From Progne subis subis (Eukaryota > Chordata > Aves > Passeriformes > Hirundinidae), in the NCBI GenBank assembly GCA_022316685.1, contig JAKJHU010000467.1, positions 1 to 64,000 of the forward strand: a stretch of DNA of 64,000 nucleotides, written 5' to 3'. A program made the translations under genes and the position numbers. The notes under the pieces were generated by a model that saw only the letters and a list, made by a program, of their open reading frames with translations, was not told where the DNA came from and ran no database searches. Positions 43,080 through 54,819 of the stretch are shown here, piece by piece; position 1 is the stretch's first letter; each line of letters opens with the position of its first letter.

Positions 43080-46000
43080 TGTGGTGCAACACAGCCCCGA
43101 GAAGGAGTCTGGAGCAGCCCAAGGCTTTGTGTGGTGCCCAGGTAGAGGCAGGCAGGACGCAGAGCTGTCAGCAAAGGAAGGGGCCAGCGAGGTGGGGCAG
43201 CCGGGGGATGACGACAGCCTGCAGGGACAGAGGCGCAGGGCATGGACACCGTAGGACAGCCTGGGCTGGAGAGGGCACAGGGATGGGCAGCAGCTGAAAG
43301 GCCCTGACACAGCCAACTCCTGCAGCACTTGGGCCATGGCTGCCGGCCCTGGGCCTGAGCCTCGAGCAGGAGATAGGTGACCCTGGCAGGCCTGGGGCCT
43401 CATTGCCTCCTTGTCCCTGCTCAGCAGCCTGGCAGGGGCTGCCCCATGGTGCTGCCCTTGGCATTGCACATCCCCACATCCCAGTGCCTTGGGAAGAGCC
43501 CTGAGCACTGAGGGAGGGACAGGATCTGCCTTGGCAGGGGCTGGGGCTCAGGCCTTGGCCCTTTGCAATCCTGAAACACATGCAGGTTTGCTGAGCATCA
43601 GAGCCACCTTTGCCTTGTTTGTCCCCACCTGTCATCACTGCCTGCAGTGTTCTGTTCTAACTGGAACCTGGGGACACTTTCTCAGTTGTGTCCCTCAGTG
43701 AGACCCATTAAAACTTCAAGAAACTTTGGAGTTTCAAACTCTGAGTTCTTGAAAACTTTTTAAACACCCTCAAGGACTGACACAACTCTAAACAATACCG
43801 AAGCCCTGAGAGGATCATTAAAATCCTTGTGCTGTGTCTGTGCTGCTGAGCTGGGCTGGGCTCCTGGCACAGAGGCAGCTCCTGGCAACCAAGAAGAGCT
43901 TCAAAAAGGCATTTCTCCTGAGGAGCAGCTCCTCTCCCAGCCCAGCAGGGCTGAGGGCACTGCCTGCAGGTACCTGAGAGCAGTGAAGCAGACAGAGGCT
44001 TAAAGAAATTGGAAGGAAAATGCTGACATTATTCACAGAGAAATCTTCACAGCTTTTGAAAATTCTGAGCTTCTTCACGGAAAAATCATCACCACTCCTG
44101 ACACAGTAAGTCTCTATCTGGCTGCAGGGATCTCCTCAAGCTGACCCAGGACAGGACTGACATGACTGTAAGGATGGCCCTTCTGCCCTTTCTGCTTTGG
44201 GGAAGGATGTGCTCCAGAGCAGGGGCTGCCCTGGGCACCGTCAGAGGGACAGGGCAGGACGGCTCCTGCTGCCAGGGCCGGCTGCAGGGGCTGAAGCTGG
44301 GGCTGCAGCCAGGGGTGCCCAGGGCTGTCGTGCAGAGAAGCTCCTGCAGCCCTGAGGGCTCTTGGCCAGGCCAGGGCATCTGCCACCTGCCAGGGGCAGC
44401 TCTCAGCCTGCCTGGGAGCTCCCCATGGATGGTGGAGGGGAGCTGTGGGTGCCAGGAGGGACTCCTGCCAGGACAGGAGCTGCTGCTGTGGAGAGGGCTG
44501 CTGTGTGGGCCAGGGCTGCTCAGAGCTCCAGCTCATGCCCAGGTCATTTCTGAGGGGACTTTTCATGAGCTCATTCAGAGCAGGAGTTTCTCGCTTGAGT
44601 CTCTTCTTTCCTGAACCTGTGCTCCCAGTTTCCCCTGGCTCAGCTTGCTGGCAATGGAAACTCATCTGTGCAGGGCACAACAGGGACTGAGGCTCTTAAA
44701 ACATGACACAATTTTCCTGGGATCCTCAGCAAGTGCCTCCAGCTCCCCAGCCTCCAGATCCATCCAGCATCCCCTTTCCGTGGTGCCCAGGCCTGGGGGA
44801 GCTGTTCTTTAATCCCTGCAGCCCCGAGCAGCTGCAGGGCAGAGCTGGCCCAGGGGCTGGGCTGGGCTCTGGCAGCACTGGCAGGGAAGGAGCCCGGGGC
44901 CACAGGAACAGCTCGGGCTGGGACAGCTCCAGCAGCAGAGGCGTGGGCAGGGAGGGAGGGAGGCAGTGCTGAGGGAAGCCCTGCTGCAGGCGAGATGTGG
45001 CACCTGCCGGCCCTGCCCTGCAGGGCACACACTGCCCTGAGCAGCACAGCTCTTGTGTCCCCTCGCAGCCAGCACAGCCCTCAGCCCGGGGGCTCAGGGC
45101 CCTCAGTCCCCTCCTGGGCCGGCAGAGCAGCCCCAGAGATGAAGGGCATCTCTCCTTCCATGTGCCCATTCCCTGCTGACCAGGGCCTGAGGGCCACTGT
45201 CCTGCACTGCTGCTGCCTGCCAGGGGCTGTGCAGGGCTGGGCAGGGAAAGGCTTTTCCTCAGGGCCCAGCTCTCTCTCTCCTTGCCTTGCCCAGCTGCTC
45301 CTGGCATTGCTGACGGGCTCTCTGGGAGTGGCAGTTCCAGCTGCAGGCTCAGGCCCAGCCCTTAGGCTCCTCCTGTGCAGGCTGAGCACAGCAATGGGGT
45401 GTCCCAGCTCCCTCTGCCCTGGGGAGCTCTGGGCAGGGCAGGCTGGGAATGAGCCGACTCTCCCTGACTTTGGGAAAGGCAGGAGCCACTTTGTGTGCCA
45501 GGGAGCCCTCTGCTCTCAGCAGTGTCTCCTGGCTTTCCAGGGTAACACGGGAGTGGTGCTCAGAAAGGTGCAAGTCCAAGGCAGCTGGGAACAGGAGAGA
45601 GGGACAGAGCAGCTCCCCTCAGTCTGCACGAAGGCTCAGACAATCCTCCTGTCTCACTGGACTCTGTTTTCTCCCCAGGTGCAGCAGAATCTCTCTGTTC
45701 TGCCTCCTGCAATCCCCATCCCTTCACCCTGGCAGCTCCTGTGCCTTAGGAGGGGATTCTTTGTCCATGTTCAAACACCAGGACTGGCCCCTGCCCTCAC
45801 TGTTCCCCTGCACTGAGTGGGGTCAGGGCTGACTCCCCAGTGTCCTGCAGGACCAGGTCTGGCTCCTCACTGAATACTGGCCAGCAGCAATCAGGGCTAC
45901 AGCAACCACGATGAAGGAAGTTGTCCTAGATCGAGACAAGAGGGGCAGTGCTTAGTGGCAGGGAATGGTCTGTGAGAAAGGGCTTTGATTCTTCTATGAG

Positions 46001-47652
46001 AAATCTCTCCTCAGCTGTCATTCTTTTTTCTCCTGCAAAAGGTTCCAGTGTCTGGAGAAAGCAAATGTCCAACAGCAGCTCCATCAGCCATTTCCTCCTG
46101 CTGCCATTGGCAGACACGCGGCAGCTGCAGCTCCTGCACTTCTGCCTCTTCCTGGGCATCTCCCTGGCTGCCCTCCTGGCCAACGGCCTCATCATCAGCT
46201 GCCGTAGCCTGCGGCCACCTCCTGCACATGCCCATGTTCTTCTTCCTGCTCAACCTGGCCCTCACTGACCTGGGCTCCATCCTCACCACTGTCCCCAAAG
46301 CCATGCACAATTCCCTCTGGGACACCACGACCATCTCCTACTCGGCATGTGCTGCTCAGGTGTTTATGTTTGTATTTTTCATTTCAGCAGAGGTTCCCCT
46401 GCTCACCATCATGTGCTACGACCGCTATGTGTCCATCTGCAAACCCCTGCACTACGGGACCCTCCTGGGCAGCAGAGCTTGTGCCCACATGGCAGCAGCT
46501 GCCTGGGCCAGTGGCTTTCTCAATGCTCTGCTGCACACGGCCAATACATTTTCCCTGCCCCTGTGCCAGGGCAATGCCCTGGGCCACTTCTTCTGTGAAA
46601 TCCCACACATCCTCAAACTCTCCTGCTCACACTCCAAACTCAGGGAGCTTGGGATTACTGTGGTTGGTACCATTTTAGCTTTTGGCTGTTTTGTATTCAT
46701 AGTTTTCTCCTATGTGCAGATCTTCAGGGCCGTGCTGAGGATCCCCTCTGAGCAGGGACGGCACAAAGCCTTTTCCACCTGCCTCCCTCACCTGGCCGTG
46801 GTCTCCCTGTTTCTCAGCACTGCATTTTTTGCCTACCTGAAGCCCCCCTCCATCTCCTCCCCATCCCTGGATCTGGCGCTGTCAGTTCTGTACTCGGTAG
46901 TGCCTGCAGCCTTGAACCCCCTCATCTACAGCCTGAGGAACCAGGAGCTCAAGGCTGCAGTGTGGAAACTGATCCTGGGACGATTTCAGAAACATTAAAT
47001 TGATTGCCATTTTCTACACATCACTTGTAATAAAAGTCATCTTTGATAGAGCTTGTTATTTTGGTGGTCAGGGGTTTTTCTTTGCTTTACTTTTAAATGA
47101 TGTTCACAAAGCAAGGACATTGTTTTTGCCCTTTCCTGTTTTGTTTCTCTCCATATTTGCTTTGGCCACACACTGTGTCATTGAGAAGCTGTGCTCTCAG
47201 TAGCTATAAATGAACTAAAGGATCTCCCAGCAGAGATTTCTCAATAGATCTCCCTTTTGTTCCCTTCTCTGGAGCTGCAGCAGCAATGTCTGTGTGCAGA
47301 GCTGGGGCAGATCAGTGCTGGCACAGCAGCTGTGCCCAGCAGCAGCAGCACTTGGTGTTGCCAGTGCTGCTCCCGTGGCCCCTGCCCCGCTGCCCTCCTG
47401 GCCCTGGTGCTGCTGTAGGGCCTGAGTGCTCTCGGGGCCGGGCACAGTGCTGGGGGTGGCAGTGCCGGGGCTGCAGCAGGGACAGGCCATGGGCACTGCT
47501 GGGGCAGCGCTGATGCCTCAGGGCAGGGCCTGGGGGCTCCAGGCTCCTTGCCCAGGCTCTCTCCAGAACACACCCAGGCCAATGCTCAGCACAGAAAAGC
47601 CCCGTGAGCAGCCCCAGGGTGGCCGTGGGCAGGGTGGGGGCAAACAGCATCA
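43080..47652. repeat. Inverted duplication, right arm, main copy B
   Basis: Reverse complement of 30,330-25,832, carrying a plus-strand olfactory receptor gene. The GC-rich flank 44,160-45,400 mirrors 29,280-28,060 closely, including the same open frames in the opposite order. Outside the receptor I recognise no gene. Confidence 0.92.
46065..46998 (+). pseudogene. Olfactory receptor 14-like gene, one-base insertion near the 5' end
   Basis: Inverted-repeat partner of the gene at 26,478-27,399. ATG at 46,065 (MSNSSSISHFLLL), helix 1 to GLIIS. At about 46,200 an extra T (AGCTGCC against AGCGCC in the other arm) shifts the frame; after it the rest is perfect for the family: PMFFFLLNLALTDLG, MCYDRYVSICKPLHY, a CQGNALGHFFCEIPHI extracellular loop, KAFSTCLPHL, NPLIYSLRNQELKAA and a normal stop at 46,998. 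Total length is 311 codons plus the one extra base. A 316-codon frame that begins out of register at 46,048 hides the lesion. One base makes the difference between broken and intact, so read support matters. Confidence 0.88.
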
Positions 47653-47954
47653 TACCATGGGAATGTCCCTTGGGGAGCAGGATCATCCTACAAGTGCTGC
47701 AGGAATTGTCTGCAGGCTCCTGCAGTGCCTCGGGCTGTTCCCTTGCCAGAGGCACCACAGGCCAGGGGGGCACATCTGGGCTGCTGTGTCTGGCTGTGGG
47801 GCTCCCTGTTCTGGGCAATGAGGAGGGGCTGCAGAGGCTCTGCAGGACTGACAGGATGGGCTTTGGGGCTGTGAGGAGAACCTGAGGGACCTGGGCTGCT
47901 GGACCTTCTGAGGAGGAGGCCCAGGGCTCATCCTGCAACTGCTCCAAGGGTGCT

Positions 47955-49768
47955 TTCAGAGAATCACAGAATCAGCAAGGCTGGAAAAGGCCTTGGACAT
48001 CATCAAGTCCAACCTGTGCCCTGACACCACCTTGTGTCCCCTGAGCCTCCTTTTCTCCAGGATAAACAACCCCAGCTCCCTCAGCCGCTCCTCACAGGAC
48101 TTGTGTTCCAGACCCCTCACCAGCCTTGTTGGCCTTCTCTGGACACGCTCCAGCCCCTCCATGTCCTTCCTAAATTGGGGGGACCTAGAACTGCACACAC
48201 CACTCAAGGTGCTGCCTCACCAGTGCTGAGCACAGGGGAAGAATCACTGCCCTGCTCCTTCTGGCCACACCATTCCTGATCCAGGCCAGGTGCCATTGGC
48301 CTTCTTGGCCACCTGGGCACACTGCTGGCTCATGTCCAGCCTGCTGTCCATCAGTGCCCCAGGTCCCTTTCTGCCTGGATGCTCTCCGGCCACTCCGTCC
48401 CCAGCCTGTAGCACTGCAGTGGTTGTTGTGGCCAAAGTGCAGGACCTGGCCCTTGGTCTTGTTAAACCTCCCTCTGTTGGATTTGGGCCCTGGATCCAGC
48501 CTGTCCAGGTCCCTGTGCAGAGCCCTCCTACCCTCCAGCACATCCACACTCACACCCAGCTTGGTGTCATCTGCAAATTTGCTGATGGTGGACTCAATCC
48601 CCTCATGCAGATCATCAATGCAGACATTGAAATTCACTCTGGCTGGGTCTGATCCCTCGGCCATCCTGTGGCTGCCCTGTGATGGCTCTCCAGGTGATCT
48701 GTTCCAGAACCTTGCTGGGCACCGAGGTCAGGCTGACAGGCCTGGAGTTCCCCAGATCCTCCTTCCAGCCCTTCTTGGGGATGGGCTCACATTGGCACCT
48801 CCAGTCCTCTGGGACCTCCCTGCAGAGCCAGGACTGATGAGAAATGATGGAGAGCAGCTTGGTGAGCTCCTCCACCAGCTGCCTCATCCCCCTAGGATGG
48901 ATCCCATCTGGTCCCAGAGACACCTGTGAGCATCTGAGTGGCTCATCAGGTCACCAGCTGCTTCCTCGTGGATTCCAGGACGGCTGTTCTGCTCCCTGGG
49001 CCCATCTACCAGCTCAGGAGAACACTTGTCCTGAGGACAACCTGTCTGATTGTTGAAAACTGAGGCAAACAAGGTGTTAAGCAGCTCAGCCTTTTCCTTA
49101 TCTCTCGTTACTATATTCCTCACAGTATCCAATAAAAACTAAATGTTTTCCTTATCCCACATTTTGCTATAAATTTATTTTTGGAAACATTTTAATTTTT
49201 CAGAAAACTGGCCAGGTTAAATTTTAACTGATCTTTCACCTCTCTAATTTTCTTTCCCCATGACCTAACAACATCCTTAAACATTTCCTGATTTGCCTGA
49301 CCTTCTGTGGAGGTGTTGCAACTTTTTTTTTTTTTTTTTTTCCCTGAGGTCACTCAAAAGTACCATGGACTACCAGGCCCATCATTTTCCTCACTGGCTT
49401 ATCTTTTGGCACACCAGGACAGGATGCTCCTCTCCCCTTAAGATTCCTTTCTTGAAGTGTGTCCATCCTTCCTGGACTCTCCTGTTTTTAAGGACTGTTT
49501 CCCTTTAAAAAATCAGTACCTGATTCGGTACTCCCCAAATCTGCATCCTATAGAGGCCAAAGTCTGCCCTCCATAATTTCAGTGTAGATGTTTTGTTGAT
49601 GCCTTTCCTTCTTTCCCAGATTTTTGGAAAGTTGATTATTTAATGGTCACAATACCCCAGGCAGCCTCAGTCCATCACACCTCCCACCAGCCCTTCTCTG
49701 TTTGTGAACAGCATCAGACTGAGCTTTCCTTGGCAGTGGGAGTGTTACCAACAATTTGGTAAAATAAA
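47955..49768 (-). mobile_element. CR1 LINE, 5'-truncated, decayed
   Basis: On minus the element ends at about 47,957 with octamer-like GATTCTGTGATTCT. Its RT region includes GPDGIHPRGMRQLVEELTKL (48,850-48,915), SRPVSLTSVPSKVLEQ (48,700-48,750) and [10 protein letters not shown] (about 48,550-48,580). The 5' end at about 49,768 lies in the C-terminal endonuclease region, matching 14,715-14,790 of the other CR1. Several frameshifts and an internal T run (49,324-49,341) are present. Dead copy. Confidence 0.93.
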
Positions 49769-50194
49769 AAGCTCCTTAACACAAATGTAGCATTTAGAAG
49801 CAGAATTGTTTATTTGGCTGGATGCACGGGGGAACAGCTCCTCCCAAAGCCATGCATGCTGAGTACAGGAAAGTTTCTGTTTACATTCTGTATTTTGCAT
49901 TCATATTCATTGATGGTTCTGGACTAAACATACACACAATTATCATTTCCATTGAATCATTTACGTATTTCCCTTCCCTGTTTCCATGCACTCTTCTGTC
50001 CTGGGGGTCTCTCTGGTGGTCCCTGGTGCTCACAGACCCCAATGTTCCAGTCAGCCTGGCTGAGCTGGCAGGACACTGAGGCTGGTGAATTTCCAGTTCC
50101 CCTTCTTACACAATGGGCATGGTGTGGTTCCCATGGGCCAGTGGTTTTGGAGAATGAGCATTGTGTTAGCTCACCAGGTGTAGACCATTTATCA
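49769..50194. other. Unassigned stretch
   Basis: Mixed sequence between the CR1 and the TGACATCA repeats. No gene is recognised. Confidence 0.5.
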
Positions 50195-50375
50195 TCTGGT
50201 ATCATGAGGTCACAGAGTGGGCTATGACACAGCAGAGTGGGTTAGGGGAGGTCATCGAGCAGCTATGACATCATTGGCCATCTCTGTGACATCACAAAGC
50301 AGACTATGGCATCACAGAGTTGTCTGTGACAGTACTGGGTGGCTGTGTGACATCACTGAGTTGGTCATTCCACCC
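50195..50375. repeat. TGTGACATCACAGAG-like short tandem repeat
   Basis: About eight degenerate 15-25 base units containing TGACATCA or a close variant, which resembles the CRE/ATF half-palindrome. The repeat is old and irregular. Confidence 0.65.
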
Positions 50376-50449
50376 CAGCCCCCATCACAGTTTCCCCCAT
50401 GAGGTCCAATGCTGTTCATGTCCAGCAGGGTCCCCTGTCCCCCAGAATC

Positions 50450-52595
50450 CCTGCAGTGCACCTGGAGCCACAGCCTGCACCAAAGGATGTTCCACAGGAT
50501 CGACCCCAGAGCCTGACACGGGGACAAGGGGCTGGGCTGTGTGACCAGGACATCAAGGACGTGCATTATCGAGATCACTCTGGCCTGGGTTGAGTTCCCC
50601 AGGGCAGGAAAGATGTCTGGCAGCTGCAGCAGGGTTAGGGAAGGGCCCCAAGGTGGGGCTGTGTTGGAGTCCAGGGCATTCTTTTGGTTACCCTGGAGGG
50701 TCAGAGACCTGGGCAGGGGGGTCTGGGACCACAGCCCAGAGCTCAGAGAGACACTGGATTTGATTTCAGTCCATGGGAGAGGTTTCTTGCACTGCAGGAA
50801 GAATTGCAGGCCACAAGAGTGTGAAAAATAGTAGTTTAGTATATCACAGGGTGAAAAAACAGTGGGTTTGGAATTTTAGCATTGAAGTGAATGGGGACAA
50901 GATGGAGAATTTGGGGCGTTGTCTCCTTCTTCTTCTTTCTTCTTCCCTCACTCCATTTCTGCAGTGATGTTGGCACAAAGTAGTTTGTGAGGATTGGGTC
51001 AGAGTAAAGATGACCTTTCTAGTAATAGTGATAGACATTGGTAATAAATAGTAAATATCGAATACGTAGCAATTAGTATAAAAGATAAGGACAACCCTGG
51101 GACGGGAGGAGTCACCAGATGTCCGAGCCACGGCAAACATCTTCTGGACACTGAGAAAATTGTAAGATAAGAACTAATAAACGAAGCATGTAACCTGGAA
51201 GACTCCGTCTTTTCCTGAGTTTGGCACAGAGCTTTGCAGAGGGCCAGGACTCTAAAACCACCTGAATGCCGGGGAATTTAAGCTCCTGCAAAGGAGCCCC
51301 CAACAACTGACATCCCTGAGTGGGCAGAAACAGGGCTGGAGCCCTTTGGCTGTGAGCAGAGGCTGAGGGAGCTGGGCTTGTCCAGCCCTGAGCAGGGAAG
51401 GCTGAGGGGCTCCTCATGCCAGCCTGGCAGTGCCACCGAGGAGGTGATGGAGAGCACAGAGCCAGGCTCTTCACTGGGGGCCTGGTGGGAGACAAAAGAC
51501 AATGATATAGGGTGAAAGAGGGGAGCTTCAGCCAGGACAGGAGGAAACCTTTGTTCCCATGGCCTCAGCCAGGTGCTGAGATGCTGCCCCCTCCCTGTCC
51601 TTTGGGATTTTCCAATCCAGACCAAATCGAGCCTTGAACCACTTGGTCTGACCCTGTTTCTGACAGCTTGGGCTGCTGACTTGCTGAGGTCCTTTCCAAT
51701 TCAGCTCTCTAATGATCCTGGGACAGTGCTGCTCCCTGTTTTACACTGGAGCACAGCAGATGGAACAGGAGCCCTGCAGGGCTGTACAGGACTTACAGCT
51801 TGCGAGGTGCATGAGCACATCTTCATTAGCTGGGTCATTTGAGCACTTTTAAGAAATGCCAAAGTTTTCCCACCAGGAGAGACCAGGAATTTCCTGGAAT
51901 TGTACAGCGGCAGGAGGAGGAATCCTGATGTTCCCCTCTATTTGTGTCACTGGCTGCATTTCTGTTTTTCATGGGGGTGTTCCTTCCCTTGGTTTCGTTG
52001 GCTGGCAATAAATGAACATACCCTCTGTGTCTCAGGCAGCTCCTTCTGCAAGGAAAGCAGCTGGGAGTTGGTGCCAAGGAGCTGAAAGCTGCAGGTGCAG
52101 CCCGGAGTGGAGGAAGGTCAGATTGGCACAAGGCTGCTCTGAGTCCCAGGGGCTGGATGAGGGAAATGGTGGGATGGGGTTAGGGACAAAGTGTGATTGA
52201 TTGTCAGCCATGAAGGGTCTTGATTTTCACATCTATTCAGACTGCACTAGGAAGTGCTCAGGATCAATATCAACTGGGGTTTGCTGATACCAATCTATAA
52301 AAAAGAAAAGAAAATGAAATAGGACAAAAATCTCTCAGTTTTTTTTTTTTTTTTTTTTAATATAGTATATTTTCTTTGAATACACATCTGAAATGTGTAC
52401 AATTAACCACAGAAGAATTGAAGACTTGAAATTAAATTATTCCTAGGGGCTTGTCTTGTTTAGGGTGTTTTGAAATACTAATGAGCCTTTGGCACTGAAT
52501 TCCTGAACTGAAGAACTGAAGACTGAGCAAGCCTCTGGAGAGCTAAAATTCATCAGGGAACCTCCAAGCTGCTGAGTATCCATGTTCAGCAGAGC
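50450..52595. repeat. Low-copy duplicon, provirus-free paralogue
   Basis: Direct-orientation copy of 31,290-32,113 plus 35,512-35,860. At 52,229-52,236 it reads TTTTCACATCTATTCAG, the unoccupied version of the site that holds the provirus in the other copy. It contains its own solo LTR (50,662-51,332). 51,540-52,130 is weakly matched to the other copy. Confidence 0.85.
50662..51332 (+). mobile_element. Solo LTR, family B, with 6-bp target duplication
   Basis: Starts TGTTGGAG and ends CAGAAACA, 671 bases, flanked by perfect GGGCTG repeats (50,656-50,661 and 51,333-51,338). The paralogue near 31,459-31,466 has a single uninterrupted GGGCTGGAGCC. Inside are GTATAAAAG (about 51,078) and CTAATAAACG (about 51,175), in the right order for an LTR. 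It is unrelated in sequence to family A and to the provirus LTR. Confidence 0.92.
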
Positions 52596-52699
52596 AAAGG
52601 AATCTATTCTAAGTAGATTCTAATAGATTGCTCAGCAGAGCAATCTATTTAAATTGACTACATTCCAGGGGTTTCCACCTGCTAAGGGACTATAAGCTC

Positions 52700-53055
52700 A
52701 TGTGCAGGCACAGGGGCTCCATGCTGGCATCTGAGGGGTCTCTGGGCTCCTGAGGATCTGTTTGGTCACACTCATTCACAGGGGCTCCGTGGGGACATCC
52801 CAGGGGTCCTTAATCTTCCTAAGGGTCATGAGGTGACAGACAGTCACAGGGCTGCACAGTGACAACAGAGGTGTCTGTACGCTGCCAAGGAGCCAATTTG
52901 TCCCAGGCAGTGGCAGGAGTCCAGTGGTGACATCCCTGTGCTCCTAAAGAACAGTGAGGTCACAGACACTCACAGGGGCTCCATGGGGACATCCCAGGAG
53001 TGTCCAGGCTGCCAAAGAGCCGGGATGTCACAGACACTCACAGGGGTTCCTGTCA
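52700..53055. repeat. Degenerate tandem repeat, ~80-bp units
   Basis: About four units share TCACAGACACTCACAGGGGC, TCCATGGGGACATCCCAGG and a GCTGCCAAAGAGCC-like piece. It ends just before the direct duplicon copy 2 begins, so it lies at or near the duplication junction. Confidence 0.75.
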
Positions 53056-54302
53056 TGGACAGAGTGGGAGCTTCAGGCACAGTTTATTAAAGAGTCTCCT
53101 GTTGGGTCATGAGTTACAGAAAGGTCCCCCAACACCCCAATCATACCCCCAAGCTCCCCAAACCAGGACCCCCAGGCTTTGTAAACTCCTGTGAGAGGAT
53201 CCTGGGAGTGACAGGATCCAATCCCAGACCCAAACTTTGTCAAGGATTTCTGTGTAAAGGATTATACAGGTGGAATTGAACCTTTGTACAACTTTGTCCC
53301 ACAGCATTAAGGATGGCAAACCAGAAGTACTTGTGCACATATATATATGACTGATTATGATCATGATTAGACAGAAAGGTCTTAATCAGAATTACCTACT
53401 CCATAGGGTAGGAGCTGTAACACCTATTTTAATATAGTGCTCTAGGAAGCAATTTTGAAGCAATTGTATTAAAGCAAAACCTGTTATTAAGTAGAGATGG
53501 GTGTCATCCTCCCAGACCATTGGCAAATCTCTTTAGCTCAGCCTCAGGCAGTGACCTTGAGGTTGTCTCCACTCCAGTGAGGAATCTTCATACCCCATCA
53601 AGAAGGGAAATGTCAGGAGATGCTGCAGTTAAAATTTGGGGACAGAGCTTTTCTAGTCTGTTGTGCTGCCCTGTCAGTCAGATGTGCCCAGGCTGTGCCA
53701 GCTCAGCAGCTCTGCAGAAGCTCTCAGTGGTGTCACTTGGTTGTTCCTTTCTCTGGGATTTTTCCAGCTCTGCCACAGCTTCAGCTCCCTCTCAGGACGC
53801 TGGACTTGGGGATGGAGGAGTCAGGCTGCTTTCAGCATTATTCACCCCAAAAGAAGCATGACACCCCCCTTCTTCATTTCCCACTGGGTACTTTGCAAAC
53901 AGAGCCTTGTTGGAGTTGTCTGAGCCCATTGCAGGCAGAGCCTCCTGCTCCAGCAGGAACTGCCTTTCCTGTGCCATGGCCAGGCCAGGTCCTGCTGCAG
54001 GAAAAGCCCCAGGCCAGCCCCAACACAGTGAAGGCCTCGGGCACAAGTGCAGAGTGCTGGGAGCTGTGCCAGGAGAGCCTGGGACACCAAAGGCACCTTG
54101 GCAGCAGCAGCTCCCTGCAGGCCATGGCCAGAAGCCTGCCTTGGCAACCCGGCCTGGTGGCCACCACTGCAGAGCTGCTGGGGCAGGGGCTGATTTCTGC
54201 CTGGGCTCTGCCCCAGCCCACAGAGTGTGAGCTCAGCCCTGACTCGAGCACAGCCCTTGTGCCTGGGCCCTGCAAAGCCTAAAGGTCACCTGTGCCACCC
54301 TG

Positions 54303-54415
54303 GTGCCCATCCCTGGATTTGGCACTGTCACTTCTGGACTCGCTGGTGCCTCCAACACTGAACCCCCTCATCTAGAGCCTGAGGAACCAGGGGCGTGAGG
54401 ATGGCCTGAGGAATG
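54303..54415 (+). pseudogene. Olfactory receptor C-terminal remnant, duplicate
   Basis: This is the copy-2 counterpart of the remnant at 1,113, with the same TAG in place of the NPLIY tyrosine, so the stop predates the duplication. Downstream, the frame after the stop still spells a LRNQ-like tail. A solo LTR is inserted about 15 bases further on in this copy only. Confidence 0.72.
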
Positions 54416-54429
54416 TGACCACTCTGTGC

Positions 54430-54819
54430 TGTTACCTTGGTTTTTCTAAGCTTTCTTATTAGCCTTCTTGAAATTCATAATGGAGTCAGATCTTTTAGTT
54501 ACTGTTCAATATTAGGAGCAGTTTTCTACCTTTCCCATAGATGTAACATAAACAAACCCTTTGTTTTTCATTCTTTGTCCTTTGTTTGCATATTTCTAAC
54601 CTGAAAAACAACTGTAACTGACAGTAGGTCTGGCCACTGAGGATGAGTGGTGGAAACCCAAAAAGCCAATCTTCTGCCAGATCCACAAATGTATAAAAAA
54701 GTAAAGAATAAACAAAGAGGGGCTTCCTTCACTCTCCGCTCGCTGAGGAGAAGCTGGAAGAACCTCTGCCTGTGAATTATTTATGTCTGTGCGTTATTGC
54801 TTTGTGCGTCACGGCGACA
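54430..54819 (+). mobile_element. Solo LTR, family A, with 6-bp target duplication
   Basis: Starts TGTTACC and ends CGGCGACA, 390 bases, flanked by perfect CTGTGC repeats (54,424-54,429 and 54,820-54,825). Copy 1 of the duplicon has one uninterrupted CTGTGC at 1,233-1,238. TATAAAAAAG at 54,691 and AATAAAC at 54,708 mark promoter and polyadenylation signal. It is the same family as 17,560-17,932. The insertion postdates the large direct duplication. Confidence 0.95.

Noticed and set aside
46048..46998. Intact 316-residue olfactory receptor
   Set aside because: Its first ~48 residues are an out-of-frame reading. The true start at 46,065 is in another frame, separated by a one-base insertion near 46,200.
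51590..51720. Possible further CR1 3' fragment ('ggtcctttccaattcagctc')
   Set aside because: Match is short and lacks the terminal octamers; not strong enough to list.
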